DNA of 64,000 bases from Bifidobacterium pongonis (GCF_019331805.1 NZ_JAHBBE010000001.1:124001-188000); one strand, 5' to 3'; positions 49,362-58,902 are shown, numbered from the stretch's first letter. Notes: a model not told the origin generated them from the sequence alone. Numbers and translations: made by a program.

Positions 49362-49526
49362 CTACGCCCATTGCGGTTCTCTCCGCATAAGCTCCTTCAT
49401 CTCAGCGGGAACGGGCTCGTCTAGTTCGTGAAGCAACGCATCGAACGATTCATCCTCAAGTTTGAGCGAGGATGCTCTCTCCATGCCGAGATTCCTTGCA
49501 TTGATGCGTTGTTCGCCCCAACTCAT
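49362..49526 (-). pseudogene. truncated DUF1778/TacA-type antitoxin remnant
   Basis: A 54-residue product (MSWGEQRINARNLGMERASSLKL...) has GGAG 7 nt upstream. Its C-terminal half, ESFDALLHELDEPVPAEMKELMRREPQW, follows the pattern of the toxin-neutralising tail of DUF1778 antitoxins (SFxxLLxxLDEPxP...LRxLLxRxxPW). The N-terminal ribbon-helix-helix of such antitoxins is cut down to INARN. No GNAT toxin gene follows; the next gene is the DUF5701-type protein. It looks like a decayed toxin-antitoxin module, although a free toxin-binding peptide remains possible. Confidence 0.5.
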
Positions 49527-49772
49527 ATTCATGCTCCATATCATACGCTCGCGAAACATCATTCACCGTTTTCATCGGTACGTTTGCCCGGACGCCCCGA
49601 TTCCGACGGCACTCGGCGCAGACCAGCATACGGATAGCGGAACCGGGTTGTTCCACGGATTACGTAAGATAAAACAACGCGTGTGGCCGCCCACGGAGTC
49701 GTTTTGGGCCGGCTGGTCGACCTCAAGCGTGCAATCATACGAAACCGTTCCAGCATTAAGCGAGAGGTTGTT

Positions 49773-50867
49773 ATGTCCGAAAAGATTAAGGTCGGCATTC
49801 TCGGAGCTACAGGCATGGTTGGTCAGCGCTTCGTCACGCTGCTCGAAAATCATCCGTGGTTCGAATTGGTCACCCTTGCCGCGTCCGCGCACAGCGCCGG
49901 CAAGACCTACGAAGAGGCCATCGGCGGTCGCTGGAAGATGGAAACGCCGATGCCGGAATTCGTGAAGAACATGGTCGTCAAGAACGTGGCCGACGTGGAA
50001 GACGTGGTCAAGGACGTCGATTTCGTGTTCTCCGCGGTGAACATGCCGAAGGACGAGATTCGCGCCATCGAAGAGGAATACGCGAAGACCGAAACCCCGG
50101 TCGTGTCCAACAACAGCGCGCACCGCTGGACCCCGGACGTGCCGATGGTCGTGCCGGAGATCAACCCGCAGCATTACGAGGTCATCGAACACCAGCGCAA
50201 GCGTCTCGGCACCACGCACGGCTTCATCGCCGTCAAGCCGAACTGCTCCATCCAGGCGTACACCCCGGCTCTGGCCGCATGGCAGGAATTCGAACCGCGC
50301 GAAGTCGTGGTGAGCACCTATCAGGCCATTTCCGGCGCGGGCAAGACGTTCAACGACTGGCCGGAAATGCTGGGCAACATCATTCCGTTCATCTCCGGCG
50401 AGGAAGCGAAGTCCGAGAAGGAACCGCTGAAGGTCTTCGGCCACGTGGATCCCGACAAGGGCGAGATCGTGCCGTTCGACGGCCCGCTGAAGATCACGTC
50501 GCAGTGCATCCGCGTGCCCGTGCTCAACGGCCACACCGCCACCGTGTTCATCAACTTCGGCAAGAACCCGACCAAGGACGAGCTCATCGACCGTCTGGTC
50601 AACTACACGAGCAAAGCCTCCGAGCTGGGCTTGCCGCACGCGCCGAAGCATTTCATCCAGTACCTCACCGAGGACGATCGCCCGCAGGTCAAGTTGGATG
50701 TGGACTACGAGGGCGGCATGGGCGTTTCCATCGGCCGTCTGCGCGAGGATTCCATCTTCGATTGGAAGTTCGTGGGTCTTGCCCACAACACCCTGCGTGG
50801 TGCCGCCGGAGGCGCTCTGGAAAGCGCGGAAATGCTGAAGGCGCTGGGCTACATCACCAAGAAGTGA
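49773..50867 (+). CDS. asd: aspartate-semialdehyde dehydrogenase
   Basis: Asd reduces aspartyl phosphate to aspartate semialdehyde, the branch compound for lysine/diaminopimelate, threonine and methionine. The 364-residue protein starts MSEKIKVGILGATGMVGQRFV (NADP-binding GATGMVG), has SNNSAHRWTPDVPMVVPEIN, and the catalytic Cys in AVKPNCSIQ. The length and the SNNSAHR segment match the archaeal/fungal-like ASADH class rather than the E. coli class. The ATG at 49773 has GAGAGG upstream. It lies near the two aspartokinase genes but on the opposite strand, so the pathway genes are not in one operon. Confidence 0.95.
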   Translation: MSEKIKVGILGATGMVGQRFVTLLENHPWFELVTLAASAHSAGKTYEEAIGGRWKMETPMPEFVKNMVVKNVADVEDVVKDVDFVFSAVNMPKDEIRAIEEEYAKTETPVVSNNSAHRWTPDVPMVVPEINPQHYEVIEHQRKRLGTTHGFIAVKPNCSIQAYTPALAAWQEFEPREVVVSTYQAISGAGKTFNDWPEMLGNIIPFISGEEAKSEKEPLKVFGHVDPDKGEIVPFDGPLKITSQCIRVPVLNGHTATVFINFGKNPTKDELIDRLVNYTSKASELGLPHAPKHFIQYLTEDDRPQVKLDVDYEGGMGVSIGRLREDSIFDWKFVGLAHNTLRGAAGGALESAEMLKALGYITKK

Positions 50868-50897
50868 TTCGGTGATTCGCGGCGATGCTGTAACGCG

Positions 50898-50940
50898 CCG
50901 CGTTTAGCCGTGCTTAGCCACGTCTAGCCGCGTCTAGCAG
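50898..50940. repeat. imperfect 10-bp tandem repeats (TAGCCGCGTC)
   Basis: Four degenerate units of the form C(G/A)(T/C)GT(C/T)TAGC follow the asd stop. No function is apparent. Confidence 0.5.
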
Positions 50941-50976
50941 GCGCGTTCGCATCAATACGTCGCATTTGCGGGGGCC

Positions 50977-51007
50977 GGGTCGGGAAACCGATCCGACCTC
51001 CGTTTTT
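50977..51007 (+). terminator. terminator of asd
   Basis: GGGTCGG pairs with CCGACCT around a 9-nt loop and is followed by CCGTTTTT on the plus strand, 110 nt past the asd stop. Confidence 0.6.
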
Positions 51008-51129
51008 GCGTTTATACGGCTGATACCGCGCAGCACAGTCTGCGGGATGTGATGCGCGGCGCGATGTGCAGCGTGCCGCGCCGCATGATGCACGCCAACG
51101 CGCGAACGCACAAACGCGCTTACACAAGA

Positions 51130-51171
51130 CTTGAGGCGGGCCCCACGCGTCTGCGCGGAACCCGCCTCAAG
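51130..51171 (-). terminator. hairpin after the aspartokinase ACT gene
   Basis: CTTGAGGCGGG pairs perfectly (11 bp) with CCCGCCTCAAG around a 20-nt GC-rich loop, 25 nt past the ACT-gene stop. Only TCTTGTG follows, so it is a modest terminator. Confidence 0.6.
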
Positions 51172-51195
51172 CGGAACGTCGAATCGGCCCCAGAA

Positions 51196-51759
51196 TCAGC
51201 GACCGGTACCGCCGTACACCACGGCTTCCACCTGATCGGCATCGAGACCGTACGCGGTGTGCAGCGCCTTGACGGCGTCGTTGAGCTGATCCAGCGGCAC
51301 CAGGGCGGCGATACGAATCTCGGACGTGGAGATGATCAGCACATTGATGCCCTTGTCACTCAGCGCGTTGAAGAACTTGGCGGCCAGACCGGAATGGGTC
51401 TTCATGCCGACGCCCACCACGGCGACCTTGCCCACGTTGGTGTCGATGTCGAAGGACTTGTAGCCGAGCACGTCGTGTCTTTCGATGAGAATCTCACGGA
51501 CCTGCTTGACCGCGGCTTCAGGCACGGTGAAGGAAATATCGGCGGTGCCGACGGAAGCGCCCGCCTGCACGATCATGTCGACGTTCACGCCGGCCATGGC
51601 CAGCTCAGTGAACACCTTGGCGGCCATGCCGGGCTCGTTCGGCACGCCACGCACCGTGGCCAGAGCCTCGCTGCGGTCGTGGGCCACACCGGAGATGACC
51701 GGCGCCTCCGGGCCGAGGTCGGGGAACAGGTCACCCATGGATTCGTTCTTATCGCTCAT
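51196..51759 (-). CDS. ACT-domain regulatory subunit of aspartokinase
   Basis: This 187-residue protein consists of two ACT domains (about residues 20-100 and 105-180). They contain VRGVPNEPGMAAKVFTELAMAGVNVDMI, VGVGMKTHSGLAAKFFNAL and ISTSEIRIAALV, and the end VVYGGTGR is exactly that of corynebacterial LysC. It corresponds to the beta subunit that binds lysine/threonine and confers feedback control. It lies 42 bp after, and in the same reading frame as, the catalytic kinase. A GAAGG-type site precedes its ATG, so the aspartokinase here is two polypeptides. Confidence 0.9.
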   Translation of the reverse strand: MSDKNESMGDLFPDLGPEAPVISGVAHDRSEALATVRGVPNEPGMAAKVFTELAMAGVNVDMIVQAGASVGTADISFTVPEAAVKQVREILIERHDVLGYKSFDIDTNVGKVAVVGVGMKTHSGLAAKFFNALSDKGINVLIISTSEIRIAALVPLDQLNDAVKALHTAYGLDADQVEAVVYGGTGR

Positions 51760-51801
51760 GTTCTCTTGCCTTCGCTTCTGTTGGGATGGGGATTTCGTTG
51801 A

Positions 51802-52566
51802 CTAGTCGAGGTTCGGCAGCGTGCGCGGGTCCACACCGTTCGGCACGACCAGCGTGCCCGGCCTGTGGGAGAAGGACGAACGCACATGCAGCGGCATGTT
51901 GAAACGCTGGGCGTATTCGACGCAGCGCAGCGCAAGCACCTTCGAACCGCATGCGGCCATTTCGAGAATCGACTCGTAGTCGATGCACGGAATGCGCTTG
52001 GCGGTGGGGACGATGCGCGGATCGGCGGTGAACACGCCATCCACATCGGTGTAGATCTCGCACATGTCGGCGTCGAGGGCGACGGCCAGCGCGACAGCGG
52101 AAGTATCGGAACCGCCGCGACCGAGCGTGGTGGCGTCACCATTGGCATTGATGCCCTGGAAACCGGCCACGATAGCCACATCGCCTTCGTCGAGCGCATG
52201 CTTGACGCGATCGGGCTTCACGGACTTGATGTGCGCGGCACCGTATCGTGCATCGGTGAAGAAGCCGGCCTGCTGACCGGTGAAGGAATGTGCGCTCGCA
52301 CCTTCGGCGTGGATGGCCATGGCGAGCAGGCTCATGGAGATGCGCTCGCCGGCGGTCATCAGCATGTCCATCTCGCGCTCAGGCGGGTTGGAATCGATGC
52401 TGAGGGCCTGCTCGATAAGGTCATCGGTCGTATCACCCATGGCCGAAACGACCACGGCGACGGAATTGCCCTTCTTTTTCGTCTCCACAACACGGCGGGC
52501 GACGCGCTTGATGGATTCGGCGTCGGCCACGGAGGAGCCGCCGTATTTCTGCACGATGAGAGCCAC
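51802..52566 (-). CDS. aspartokinase catalytic subunit (lacks ACT domains)
   Basis: This kinase phosphorylates aspartate in the first step of the lysine/threonine/methionine pathway. The 254-residue protein is the amino-acid-kinase domain only. It begins [23 protein letters not shown] (KxGGSS nucleotide loop) and contains [28 protein letters not shown] and [16 protein letters not shown]. It stops with TAG where single-chain actinobacterial LysC would run on through a linker into the ACT domains. The next ORF supplies those domains. The total of both parts equals a normal aspartokinase of about 440 residues. Confidence 0.92.
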   Translation of the reverse strand: MALIVQKYGGSSVADAESIKRVARRVVETKKKGNSVAVVVSAMGDTTDDLIEQALSIDSNPPEREMDMLMTAGERISMSLLAMAIHAEGASAHSFTGQQAGFFTDARYGAAHIKSVKPDRVKHALDEGDVAIVAGFQGINANGDATTLGRGGSDTSAVALAVALDADMCEIYTDVDGVFTADPRIVPTAKRIPCIDYESILEMAACGSKVLALRCVEYAQRFNMPLHVRSSFSHRPGTLVVPNGVDPRTLPNLD

Positions 52567-52755
52567 AGTTGTCCTATCCTCTATCCGAAAATTTCAAACC
52601 TGCGTCTCATAGTACGCAAGTGTGACGATTATATGGAGACGCATATTACCGTTATTCTCTCCGCTCACGATTTGGGACGGTGTGACAGGGTGAGTCCGAG
52701 CACACAGATGCCGGATCGGGGGTCGGACTTAGGACTTCGCGCCCGGGACTTACGC

Positions 52756-53358
52756 TCAGGCTTCGCGCCTGCCGGACAGCGCTCGTCCGAGCGTGATCTC
52801 GTCGGCGTATTCGAGATCGCTGCCCACCGGCAGACCGCTGGCCAGTCGCGTCACCTTCAATCCGACCTGGCTGAGCAGACGGCTCAGATAGCTGGTGGTG
52901 GCTTCGCCTTCGATATTCGGGTCGAGTGCGAGAATCACCTCCTTGACTTCGCCGTCCCCCAGTCGTTCCAGCAGTTTCGCGATATTCAGGTCGCTCGGGC
53001 CGACGTTCGCCATGGGGTTGATGGCGCCGCCGAGCACGTGGTACAGGCCGTGGTATTCGCGGGTACGTTCGATGCTCATCACATCCTTGGGCTCCTCGAC
53101 CACGCAGATCATGCTGCGGTCGCGGCGCGGGTCGGAACAGACCGGGCACGGCGATTGTTCGCACACGTTGCCGCATACTTCGCAGAATTTCACCTTCGCC
53201 TTGACTTCGGCGATGGCGTCGGCCAGATCGGCCGCCTCACGTTCGTCGCTGCCGAGGATGTAGAAGGCGATGCGCTGGGCGCCTTTCGGCCCGATGCCGG
53301 GCAGTTTGGAAAACGCGTCGATCAACCGTTGGATCGCACCATCGTAGGCCAATGCCAT
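52756..53358 (-). CDS. recR: recombination mediator RecR
   Basis: RecR acts with RecO/RecF to load RecA at single-strand gaps. The 200-residue protein has the helix-hairpin-helix [16 protein letters not shown] near residue 18 and the four-Cys zinc finger [16 protein letters not shown] (about residues 58-73). The Toprim domain contains [14 protein letters not shown] and [16 protein letters not shown], and the Walker-B-like C-terminus follows. Length is standard. It starts 3 bp after the dnaX stop, so dnaX-recR form the common two-gene operon. Confidence 0.97.
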   Translation of the reverse strand: MALAYDGAIQRLIDAFSKLPGIGPKGAQRIAFYILGSDEREAADLADAIAEVKAKVKFCEVCGNVCEQSPCPVCSDPRRDRSMICVVEEPKDVMSIERTREYHGLYHVLGGAINPMANVGPSDLNIAKLLERLGDGEVKEVILALDPNIEGEATTSYLSRLLSQVGLKVTRLASGLPVGSDLEYADEITLGRALSGRREA

Positions 53359-53361
53359 GCG

Positions 53362-56202
53362 TCACTCCTCCGTATGCTTCGTTGTCTGATGCGCGTTGCG
53401 CGGGTTCCGTGGGTCGTCGGCCGCGAATTCCTCGACCTTTTTGACTTCGAACAGGCGTTTGATGTCATCGGTGCTCATGGCCGTGGCCGCGCCCAATGAC
53501 TCGTCGCTCATCGAATATTCGTCCTCGTCGGCCGCGACCTGCGGCTGCGTGGGCGGAGTGGCCGCCGCCATCGCCCACGGGTCGGGCTCGGCGGGTGCCA
53601 TCGGTTCCGGGCCCGGTTCCGGCTCCGGCATGGGTTCGGCCGGCGGCGGAATCGGCGCGCCCGCCATCTGCCATGGATCGTCGGACGGGTCGGCGGCGGA
53701 GGGTGCGCTCTGCTGGTTCGACCTGCCGGACTGGTTGGCCTGATTCGGCTGGTTGGACTGGCTTGGCTGATGCTGTGCGCCGGTGTTCGCTGCGGAAGCA
53801 GCTTGGGCGGCCTGAGTGGTCTGGGCAGCTTGGGCGGCGGGAGGCGTAGCCGGGGTGGCCCACGGGTCGATGCCATCGCTCAAATCCGGCACCGCGACAT
53901 GCTTGCGGTGTTCCTCAGGCTGGCTGTTTTCCGCGTTTTCCTGCTGGGGAACGACTTGGCCGGATGCCTGACCATGCGGCTGCGGCGGCACCGCCCACGG
54001 GTCATCGTCCGCTTCCGCTTCCTGCGCGGCCTGGCGTGCCGGAGCCGCTGCGGCGGATGACTCGGATTGCGCCGAATCGGCGGTCTGGGGAACGGCCCAA
54101 CCGTCCACCGTCTCGTTGGCGGCGGAAGTTGAATCCTGCCGCAGGCTCACCGGTCTTTCCGGGGCGAATCCGTCAAGCGATCGGTGCGCGTCGGCATCGT
54201 CGGCCGCTTCCCCTTGCGCTCCCGACGCCTCGGAAGCGTCGGAACGTTCGCGGGACGCCGACTCCCCGGCGCTCTCCCCCCATTGTGAGGTGTTCGCCGT
54301 GGCGGATTTCAGGTTCTCCTGCAGCAGCTGGGTCTTGATGCGTTGCTGTTCTTCCGCGGGCAGCTGTTTGAACGCGGGCGCTCGCACGCCGTCATCCGTG
54401 AGCTTGGTGGGGGCGATTTCGGTGTGTTCGCCGAATGCCTTGCGTACTTCGGCACGCACGATGTCGACGACCTTGGTGGTGCCGTCGACCGTTTCCTTCG
54501 CAACGCCCAGGGCGAAGGCGTATTTGCTCAGTGCCTTGTCGAATTTCAGCCACAGGCGCATCTTCCCGGTGCTCGGCTGCGGCGCGTACTTGATGCGCAC
54601 CACTTTGTCGCGGGACACGTATTTGCGCACATCCTGCGGAAGATCGCGCACGAGCACATCCCACTTCTCGTCCGGGGTACGACCGTCATCAGCCGGGCTT
54701 GCGGTTTGCGGGGCTGCAGGCGCCTGTTGGGTGGTTTCGGCCTGCGTCTGCGGCGTGGAAGCAGCGGGATTCGCCGTATTCGAAGTGACTGCGAAACCGG
54801 ATGCGTCGAGCTGCGGTGATGCGGGCTTTGCCTGGGCGGCGTTCGCGCTCGAAGCTTGTTCCTGACCGTTCCCCTGACTGTTCCCTTGGTTGTGTTCCTG
54901 GTTGCGCGAGGCACCGGCGAAACCGCCGTGCGCGGACGCGGAAGAGGACGTTTTCATGTTGCGCGATGCGCCGGCGAAGCCGGAATGCCCTCCTGCGGGA
55001 GTGGCATGTTGCGCGGCGCCGGAGGCACCTGCGGAGGCACCTGCCGGCTGCGCGACGGTAGGCGCACCGGCGGAGGCTGCATGACCGACCCAGCCGTTCT
55101 CGCGCTCGGCGAGCAGACGCGCGGCCAGCAGTTCCAGCCTCATACGCGGCGAAATGGCACCCGTCATATTGGCCAACGTGGAGTTCATCGTATCGGCCAT
55201 CACCGTGAGGGCGTTCAGGCCGAGCGCTTCGGCCTGACGGCGCAGTTCGGAAAGATCCTCGCCTTCGGCGGAATCGGACAGCACGCTTTCCGCACGATCG
55301 CCCGCCAAGGTGAGCACCATGAGGTCACGCACACGGGCCAGCAGGTCTTCAACGAAGCGACGCGGGTCGAAACCGCCCACCACGACCTTCTGCACCACGT
55401 CGTACAACGCTTCGCCGTTGCCGTCGATCACCGCGTCGATGCCCTGACCGATCAGCGCCTCGGGCGTGAAACCGAGCAGCGCCACGGAAGCGTCATGCGT
55501 GATGACGCCGTCGACGGATCCGATCATCAGCTGATCGAGCACGGACAGGGTGTCGCGCATGGAACCGCCGCCCGCGCGCATGGCCAGCCTGAGCACGCCG
55601 GGTTCGGGCTTGATGTGCTCCTTCTCGCAGATCTGTTCGAGATACGGTCCCATAACCTCCTGCGGCACGAGACGGAACGGGTAATGGTGGGTACGCGAGC
55701 GAATGGTGCCGATCACCTTGTCGGGTTCGGTGGTGGCGAAGATGAACATCACATGTTCCGGCGGTTCCTCGACGATTTTCAGCAGCGCGTTGAAGCCCTG
55801 CGGGGTGACCATATGCGCCTCGTCGAGGATGAAGATCTTGTAGCGGTCGCGGGCCGGGGCGAATCCGGCGCGTTCGCGCAGTTCTCGCGCATCGTCCACG
55901 CCGTTGTGCGAGGCCGCGTCGATTTCGACCACGTCGATGGAACCGGGGCCGCCGGTCGCGAGATCCTTGCAGGATTCGCATTCGCCGCACGGGTGTGAGG
56001 TCGGGCCCTTCGCGCAGTTGACGCAGCGGGCGAGGATTCGCGCGGAGCTGGTCTTGCCGCATCCACGCGGCCCGGAGAACAGGTAGGCATGCGTCAGCTT
56101 GCCTTCGTCCAACGCCCGCATCAGCGGCACGGTGACCTGCTCCTGTCCAATAACGCCTTCGAACGTATCCGGGCGATAACGACGATAAAGAGCCAACGCC
56201 AT
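53362..56202 (-). CDS. dnaX: DNA polymerase III subunit gamma/tau
   Basis: DnaX drives the clamp loader and, as tau, tethers polymerase cores. The 946-residue protein (start MALALYRRYRPDTFEGV) has the AAA+ module with GPRGCGKTSSAR. A zinc module made of CVNC and CGECESC, the DEAH-type LDEAHM and sensor SRTHHYPF follow. After domain III (to about residue 370) come low-complexity Ala/Gln/Gly/Pro-rich linkers and two folded segments; the C-terminal acidic region is rich in Glu/Pro/Met. It is longer than most (600-800). No slippery A AAA AAG lies at the gamma position, so a truncated gamma form by frameshifting is not indicated. Confidence 0.95.
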   Translation of the reverse strand: MALALYRRYRPDTFEGVIGQEQVTVPLMRALDEGKLTHAYLFSGPRGCGKTSSARILARCVNCAKGPTSHPCGECESCKDLATGGPGSIDVVEIDAASHNGVDDARELRERAGFAPARDRYKIFILDEAHMVTPQGFNALLKIVEEPPEHVMFIFATTEPDKVIGTIRSRTHHYPFRLVPQEVMGPYLEQICEKEHIKPEPGVLRLAMRAGGGSMRDTLSVLDQLMIGSVDGVITHDASVALLGFTPEALIGQGIDAVIDGNGEALYDVVQKVVVGGFDPRRFVEDLLARVRDLMVLTLAGDRAESVLSDSAEGEDLSELRRQAEALGLNALTVMADTMNSTLANMTGAISPRMRLELLAARLLAERENGWVGHAASAGAPTVAQPAGASAGASGAAQHATPAGGHSGFAGASRNMKTSSSASAHGGFAGASRNQEHNQGNSQGNGQEQASSANAAQAKPASPQLDASGFAVTSNTANPAASTPQTQAETTQQAPAAPQTASPADDGRTPDEKWDVLVRDLPQDVRKYVSRDKVVRIKYAPQPSTGKMRLWLKFDKALSKYAFALGVAKETVDGTTKVVDIVRAEVRKAFGEHTEIAPTKLTDDGVRAPAFKQLPAEEQQRIKTQLLQENLKSATANTSQWGESAGESASRERSDASEASGAQGEAADDADAHRSLDGFAPERPVSLRQDSTSAANETVDGWAVPQTADSAQSESSAAAAPARQAAQEAEADDDPWAVPPQPHGQASGQVVPQQENAENSQPEEHRKHVAVPDLSDGIDPWATPATPPAAQAAQTTQAAQAASAANTGAQHQPSQSNQPNQANQSGRSNQQSAPSAADPSDDPWQMAGAPIPPPAEPMPEPEPGPEPMAPAEPDPWAMAAATPPTQPQVAADEDEYSMSDESLGAATAMSTDDIKRLFEVKKVEEFAADDPRNPRNAHQTTKHTEE

Positions 56203-56413
56203 ATTTCTCAACACCTTCCGGTACTAGCCAGCGCGCATCGCGTGCGCACCGCCACCTTACTGCATTCCCGTCCCGGCACCTTCATGCCCCGGCGAAGCAT
56301 GCGAACCTCACGCATACCCACCTTACTGATTTCCGCACATCGACACCATCGGCACGGCGGCACGGCGGCACGACCCAGCACCGCCACCGGCGGTATCCCG
56401 TACACTGGAACCT

Positions 56414-57019
56414 ATGAGTTCCGGCAAAACCCCGATGCCCAATGGGAAGGGCGACGTGCGACGTGCGACCATCGTGCGCGCGGCGCGTGACATCTGCGCG
56501 GAGAAGGGTTTCTCCAAGGTCACCGTCAGCGACATCGCGAACCGGGCGCACATGACGCGATCCTTGTTCTACCACTACTTTGCCGATAAGGACGAAGTGG
56601 CCGATGCCGTTCTCGACGATGTGGTCGGGAGCATCCTCTCCCAGATGGAAGAGTGGAACGACAGCCGTGAGGATGGCGATATCGACGGAGCGTTGAACGA
56701 TTTCGTCGCGCTCACCCGCAGACTCATTGTGGACGAAAGCCCATTCTCGGACCGTCTTGTTCAGGACGGCAACGCCGCACTGTACATCCGGTTCCTCGAC
56801 CGGGTCACCGATCGTATCGCCGACCTGCTGCAACAGACTACGGCGCGTGATTTCGAGGAACGCCACGATATGCCGATCGTCTGCGTGCACGAAACGTTCG
56901 TCATGCTGGTTTCCGGGGTGATTTCGCTTATCCGCTCGCATCCCGACGTGTCCAATGCCACGATCAAACGGCTTATCGCGCAGACCTTGCATCTGAACGA
57001 CTACGTGCGTTTCGACTGA
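56414..57019 (+). CDS. TetR/AcrR-family transcriptional regulator
   Basis: This 201-residue repressor-type protein has the N-terminal HTH in residues 15-65. It contains ATIVRAARDICAEKGFSKVTVSDIANRAHMTRSLFYHYFADKDEVADAV, a near-perfect TetR signature. The C-terminal ligand domain has no recognised ligand class. It starts at the ATG 56414, with a -10-like TACACT about 12 bp before it, so it may be nearly leaderless. It is divergent from dnaX and followed by a converging diacylglycerol kinase-like gene. No obvious target pump is adjacent. Confidence 0.9.
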   Translation: MSSGKTPMPNGKGDVRRATIVRAARDICAEKGFSKVTVSDIANRAHMTRSLFYHYFADKDEVADAVLDDVVGSILSQMEEWNDSREDGDIDGALNDFVALTRRLIVDESPFSDRLVQDGNAALYIRFLDRVTDRIADLLQQTTARDFEERHDMPIVCVHETFVMLVSGVISLIRSHPDVSNATIKRLIAQTLHLNDYVRFD

Positions 57020-57169
57020 GCCTGGTTCGTCGTGCCCGGCGTTCTGCCCGGATCATCCGGCTCGGCTCACCTAGCTTGGCTCATCCGACTCGGTTCACCT
57101 GACTCGGTTCGCTGTGCCTGCGCAGTATCCTCGCGCCCGCGTCACGCGGAGTTTCCTGCGTTACCGGCG

Positions 57170-58315
57170 CTACCGCAGGAAGCGCCCGGTAGTCGGGTCG
57201 CGTCCGTCACGCTCGATGGCACGTAACAGCTGTTCCTCGCCGCGCTCCCGACGATGCCAGTCGACGACGGCCGGCGGCACCAGCACCCGCAGGGCATGGC
57301 CGACCGCTTCGACATGCACCGGCAACCGTCCCATGCATTCGCCGTCCGCCATCAGCACGGGCGGCTCGTCACCTTCCTCCGCACGGGTGATGCTGACGCT
57401 TCGCACACGCCGCCAAGCCAGAAAATCACAGGCCAGCACCTTGCCGTCGTAGGCGTGACGCAAGGCCTTCGCGATTTCCCGCAGGTTCGGCACACGTTCC
57501 ATCCACACCATGTCGAGCAGACCGTCCCCGAACGACGAGTACGGGGACAGTTCGATGCCGCCGCCGATATGCCTGGAATTGGCCACGGTGAGCAGCGGGG
57601 TCACGATGTCGCGCTCCTCGACGTCGCCATGCTCGTCGGTGATCACGACGTGGTACCCGTAGCGTTTCATATGCATCAGTTCCGTCAGTACGGCGACGAA
57701 GTAGCGGAACGACCCGCCGGGGAGGTTCGAATGGTTGGCACGATCGTTGATGCTCGCGTCGATGCCGCAGGACAGCATGCCGGCGAAACGACGATCGATC
57801 TTCTCGGGTTCACTCTGCGCGGCTTCGCCCGTCACAGCGCCTTCCGACGCGGCACCGTCCAACGTTGCGTCTTCCAACGTTGCGTCTCCCAACGTTGCGA
57901 CATGGCCCATATCGATGTCCATATGCGAACCGCAGACGATGGCTCCGACAATGCCTTCCACCGCGGTTTCGATACGGTTCACCGGCAATTCGAGCCCGCG
58001 GGCGAAATCATTGCCCGAGCCGACGCCCACGATGCCCAGCGGAACGCCACTGCCCGCGACGGCGTTGACGCCGAGGCTGACCATGCCGTCGCCGCCGACC
58101 ACGATCAGGTAATCGTAGGTTCCCTTCGCGCCTTCCAGATTGCCAAGCGATTCCTCAAGGGTGCCACCGGTCAGGTCCACCACTTCGAACCCATGCACCT
58201 CGCCTCGGGAGACGAGCAGGTCCATCACCCGCTTGTCCACCTTCGCGCCCTTGCCGTTGTTCGATACGGGATTGCCAATCACCGCGACGACCGCATGATT
58301 CCTGTGCTCATTCAT
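57170..58315 (-). CDS. diacylglycerol/sphingosine kinase-family lipid kinase
   Basis: This 381-residue protein has the DAGK catalytic domain: VAVIGNPVSNNGKGAK near the N-terminus and YLIVVGGDGMVSLGVNAVAG (GGDGT-type motif with Met for Thr). It continues with LGIVGVGSGNDFARGLELP, then the second domain with GGGIELSPYSSFGDGLLDMVW. It would phosphorylate a lipid such as diacylglycerol for membrane lipid turnover. A 25-residue Asp/Ala/Leu/Glu insert (ATLGDATLEDATLDGA) interrupts the fold at about residue 142. The start ATG is at 58313-58315. It lies just downstream of the Tad minor-pilin genes on the same strand. Confidence 0.87.
   Translation of the reverse strand: MNEHRNHAVVAVIGNPVSNNGKGAKVDKRVMDLLVSRGEVHGFEVVDLTGGTLEESLGNLEGAKGTYDYLIVVGGDGMVSLGVNAVAGSGVPLGIVGVGSGNDFARGLELPVNRIETAVEGIVGAIVCGSHMDIDMGHVATLGDATLEDATLDGAASEGAVTGEAAQSEPEKIDRRFAGMLSCGIDASINDRANHSNLPGGSFRYFVAVLTELMHMKRYGYHVVITDEHGDVEERDIVTPLLTVANSRHIGGGIELSPYSSFGDGLLDMVWMERVPNLREIAKALRHAYDGKVLACDFLAWRRVRSVSITRAEEGDEPPVLMADGECMGRLPVHVEAVGHALRVLVPPAVVDWHRRERGEEQLLRAIERDGRDPTTGRFLR
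57858..57902. repeat. 15-bp tandem repeats inside the lipid kinase gene
   Basis: Three copies of CCAACGTTGCGTCTT-type units encode DATLEDATL. They explain the odd insert in the kinase and may vary in copy number. Confidence 0.75.
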
Positions 58316-58347
58316 ATCCACACGATACGCATACCCGGTTGAGACAG

Positions 58348-58902
58348 TCAATGGCATGCCGTGGGCCCCGCACGCGCGGAAACGGTGATGCGTGGCATGA
58401 CCGGCAGGCCCGTGCCTACCGCGACGTTGACGAGCACATCGCCCGCGTATTCGCCTTCCGTATGGCAGGAAATCAGGCTTGCACCGTTGGCGTTCGCCAC
58501 GGCTACCGCAACATCGCACGGTTCCTCCCGCGCGTTCCGCCAGGCGATCGCCGCGGAAAGCGCGGCAAGGTCGGCGGTCGATCTTGCCTGGGCGTGGCGG
58601 ATGACGCCGTGCCCGGCTCCGGCCGCAACCGTCAGCAGCGCTGAAGCCATCAGGATCAGCGCCGCCCCGGCCACGGTCCCGGAGCCGTTCTCCGCACCTT
58701 GCAATCCAACGCGCGGTATCCGGGCGAAATCAAGGAAACACTTAGGGAAACCTTGCCGGGGCCTTCGTTGCGAGCAGCCGTGAAACATACCGTGAAACAG
58801 CCGGCGGAAGTGTCGATGCACCAACCGGACCAACCGCATTAAGCACGTTGACCGCAACAGCCCCCATGAGCGCAATGGGCGCAGCAGATCATGCACTCTC
58901 AT
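58348..58902 (-). CDS. TadE-like secretion protein (Rv3654c-type)
   Basis: This 184-residue protein has an unusually long Arg/His-rich N-terminus (about 70 residues). A single hydrophobic helix flanked by the pilin-like ENGSGTVAGAALILMASALLTVAAGAG and HAQARSTADLAALSAAIA follows. The latter pattern defines the actinobacterial Rv3654c-like TadE-family proteins encoded with Tad pili. The ATG at 58900-58902 overlaps the upstream TadE stop by 4 nt and has GGGAG upstream, so translation is coupled. The basic N-terminus could instead mean a start farther in. Probable role: minor pilin or assembly factor of the Tad/Flp apparatus. Confidence 0.75.
   Translation of the reverse strand: MRVHDLLRPLRSWGLLRSTCLMRLVRLVHRHFRRLFHGMFHGCSQRRPRQGFPKCFLDFARIPRVGLQGAENGSGTVAGAALILMASALLTVAAGAGHGVIRHAQARSTADLAALSAAIAWRNAREEPCDVAVAVANANGASLISCHTEGEYAGDVLVNVAVGTGLPVMPRITVSARAGPTACH

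Noticed and set aside
53430-53450. C AAA AAG slippery-like run in dnaX as a programmed frameshift
   Set aside because: It lies about 25 codons from the end of the gene, not near the gamma/tau junction, and no stimulatory structure is evident.
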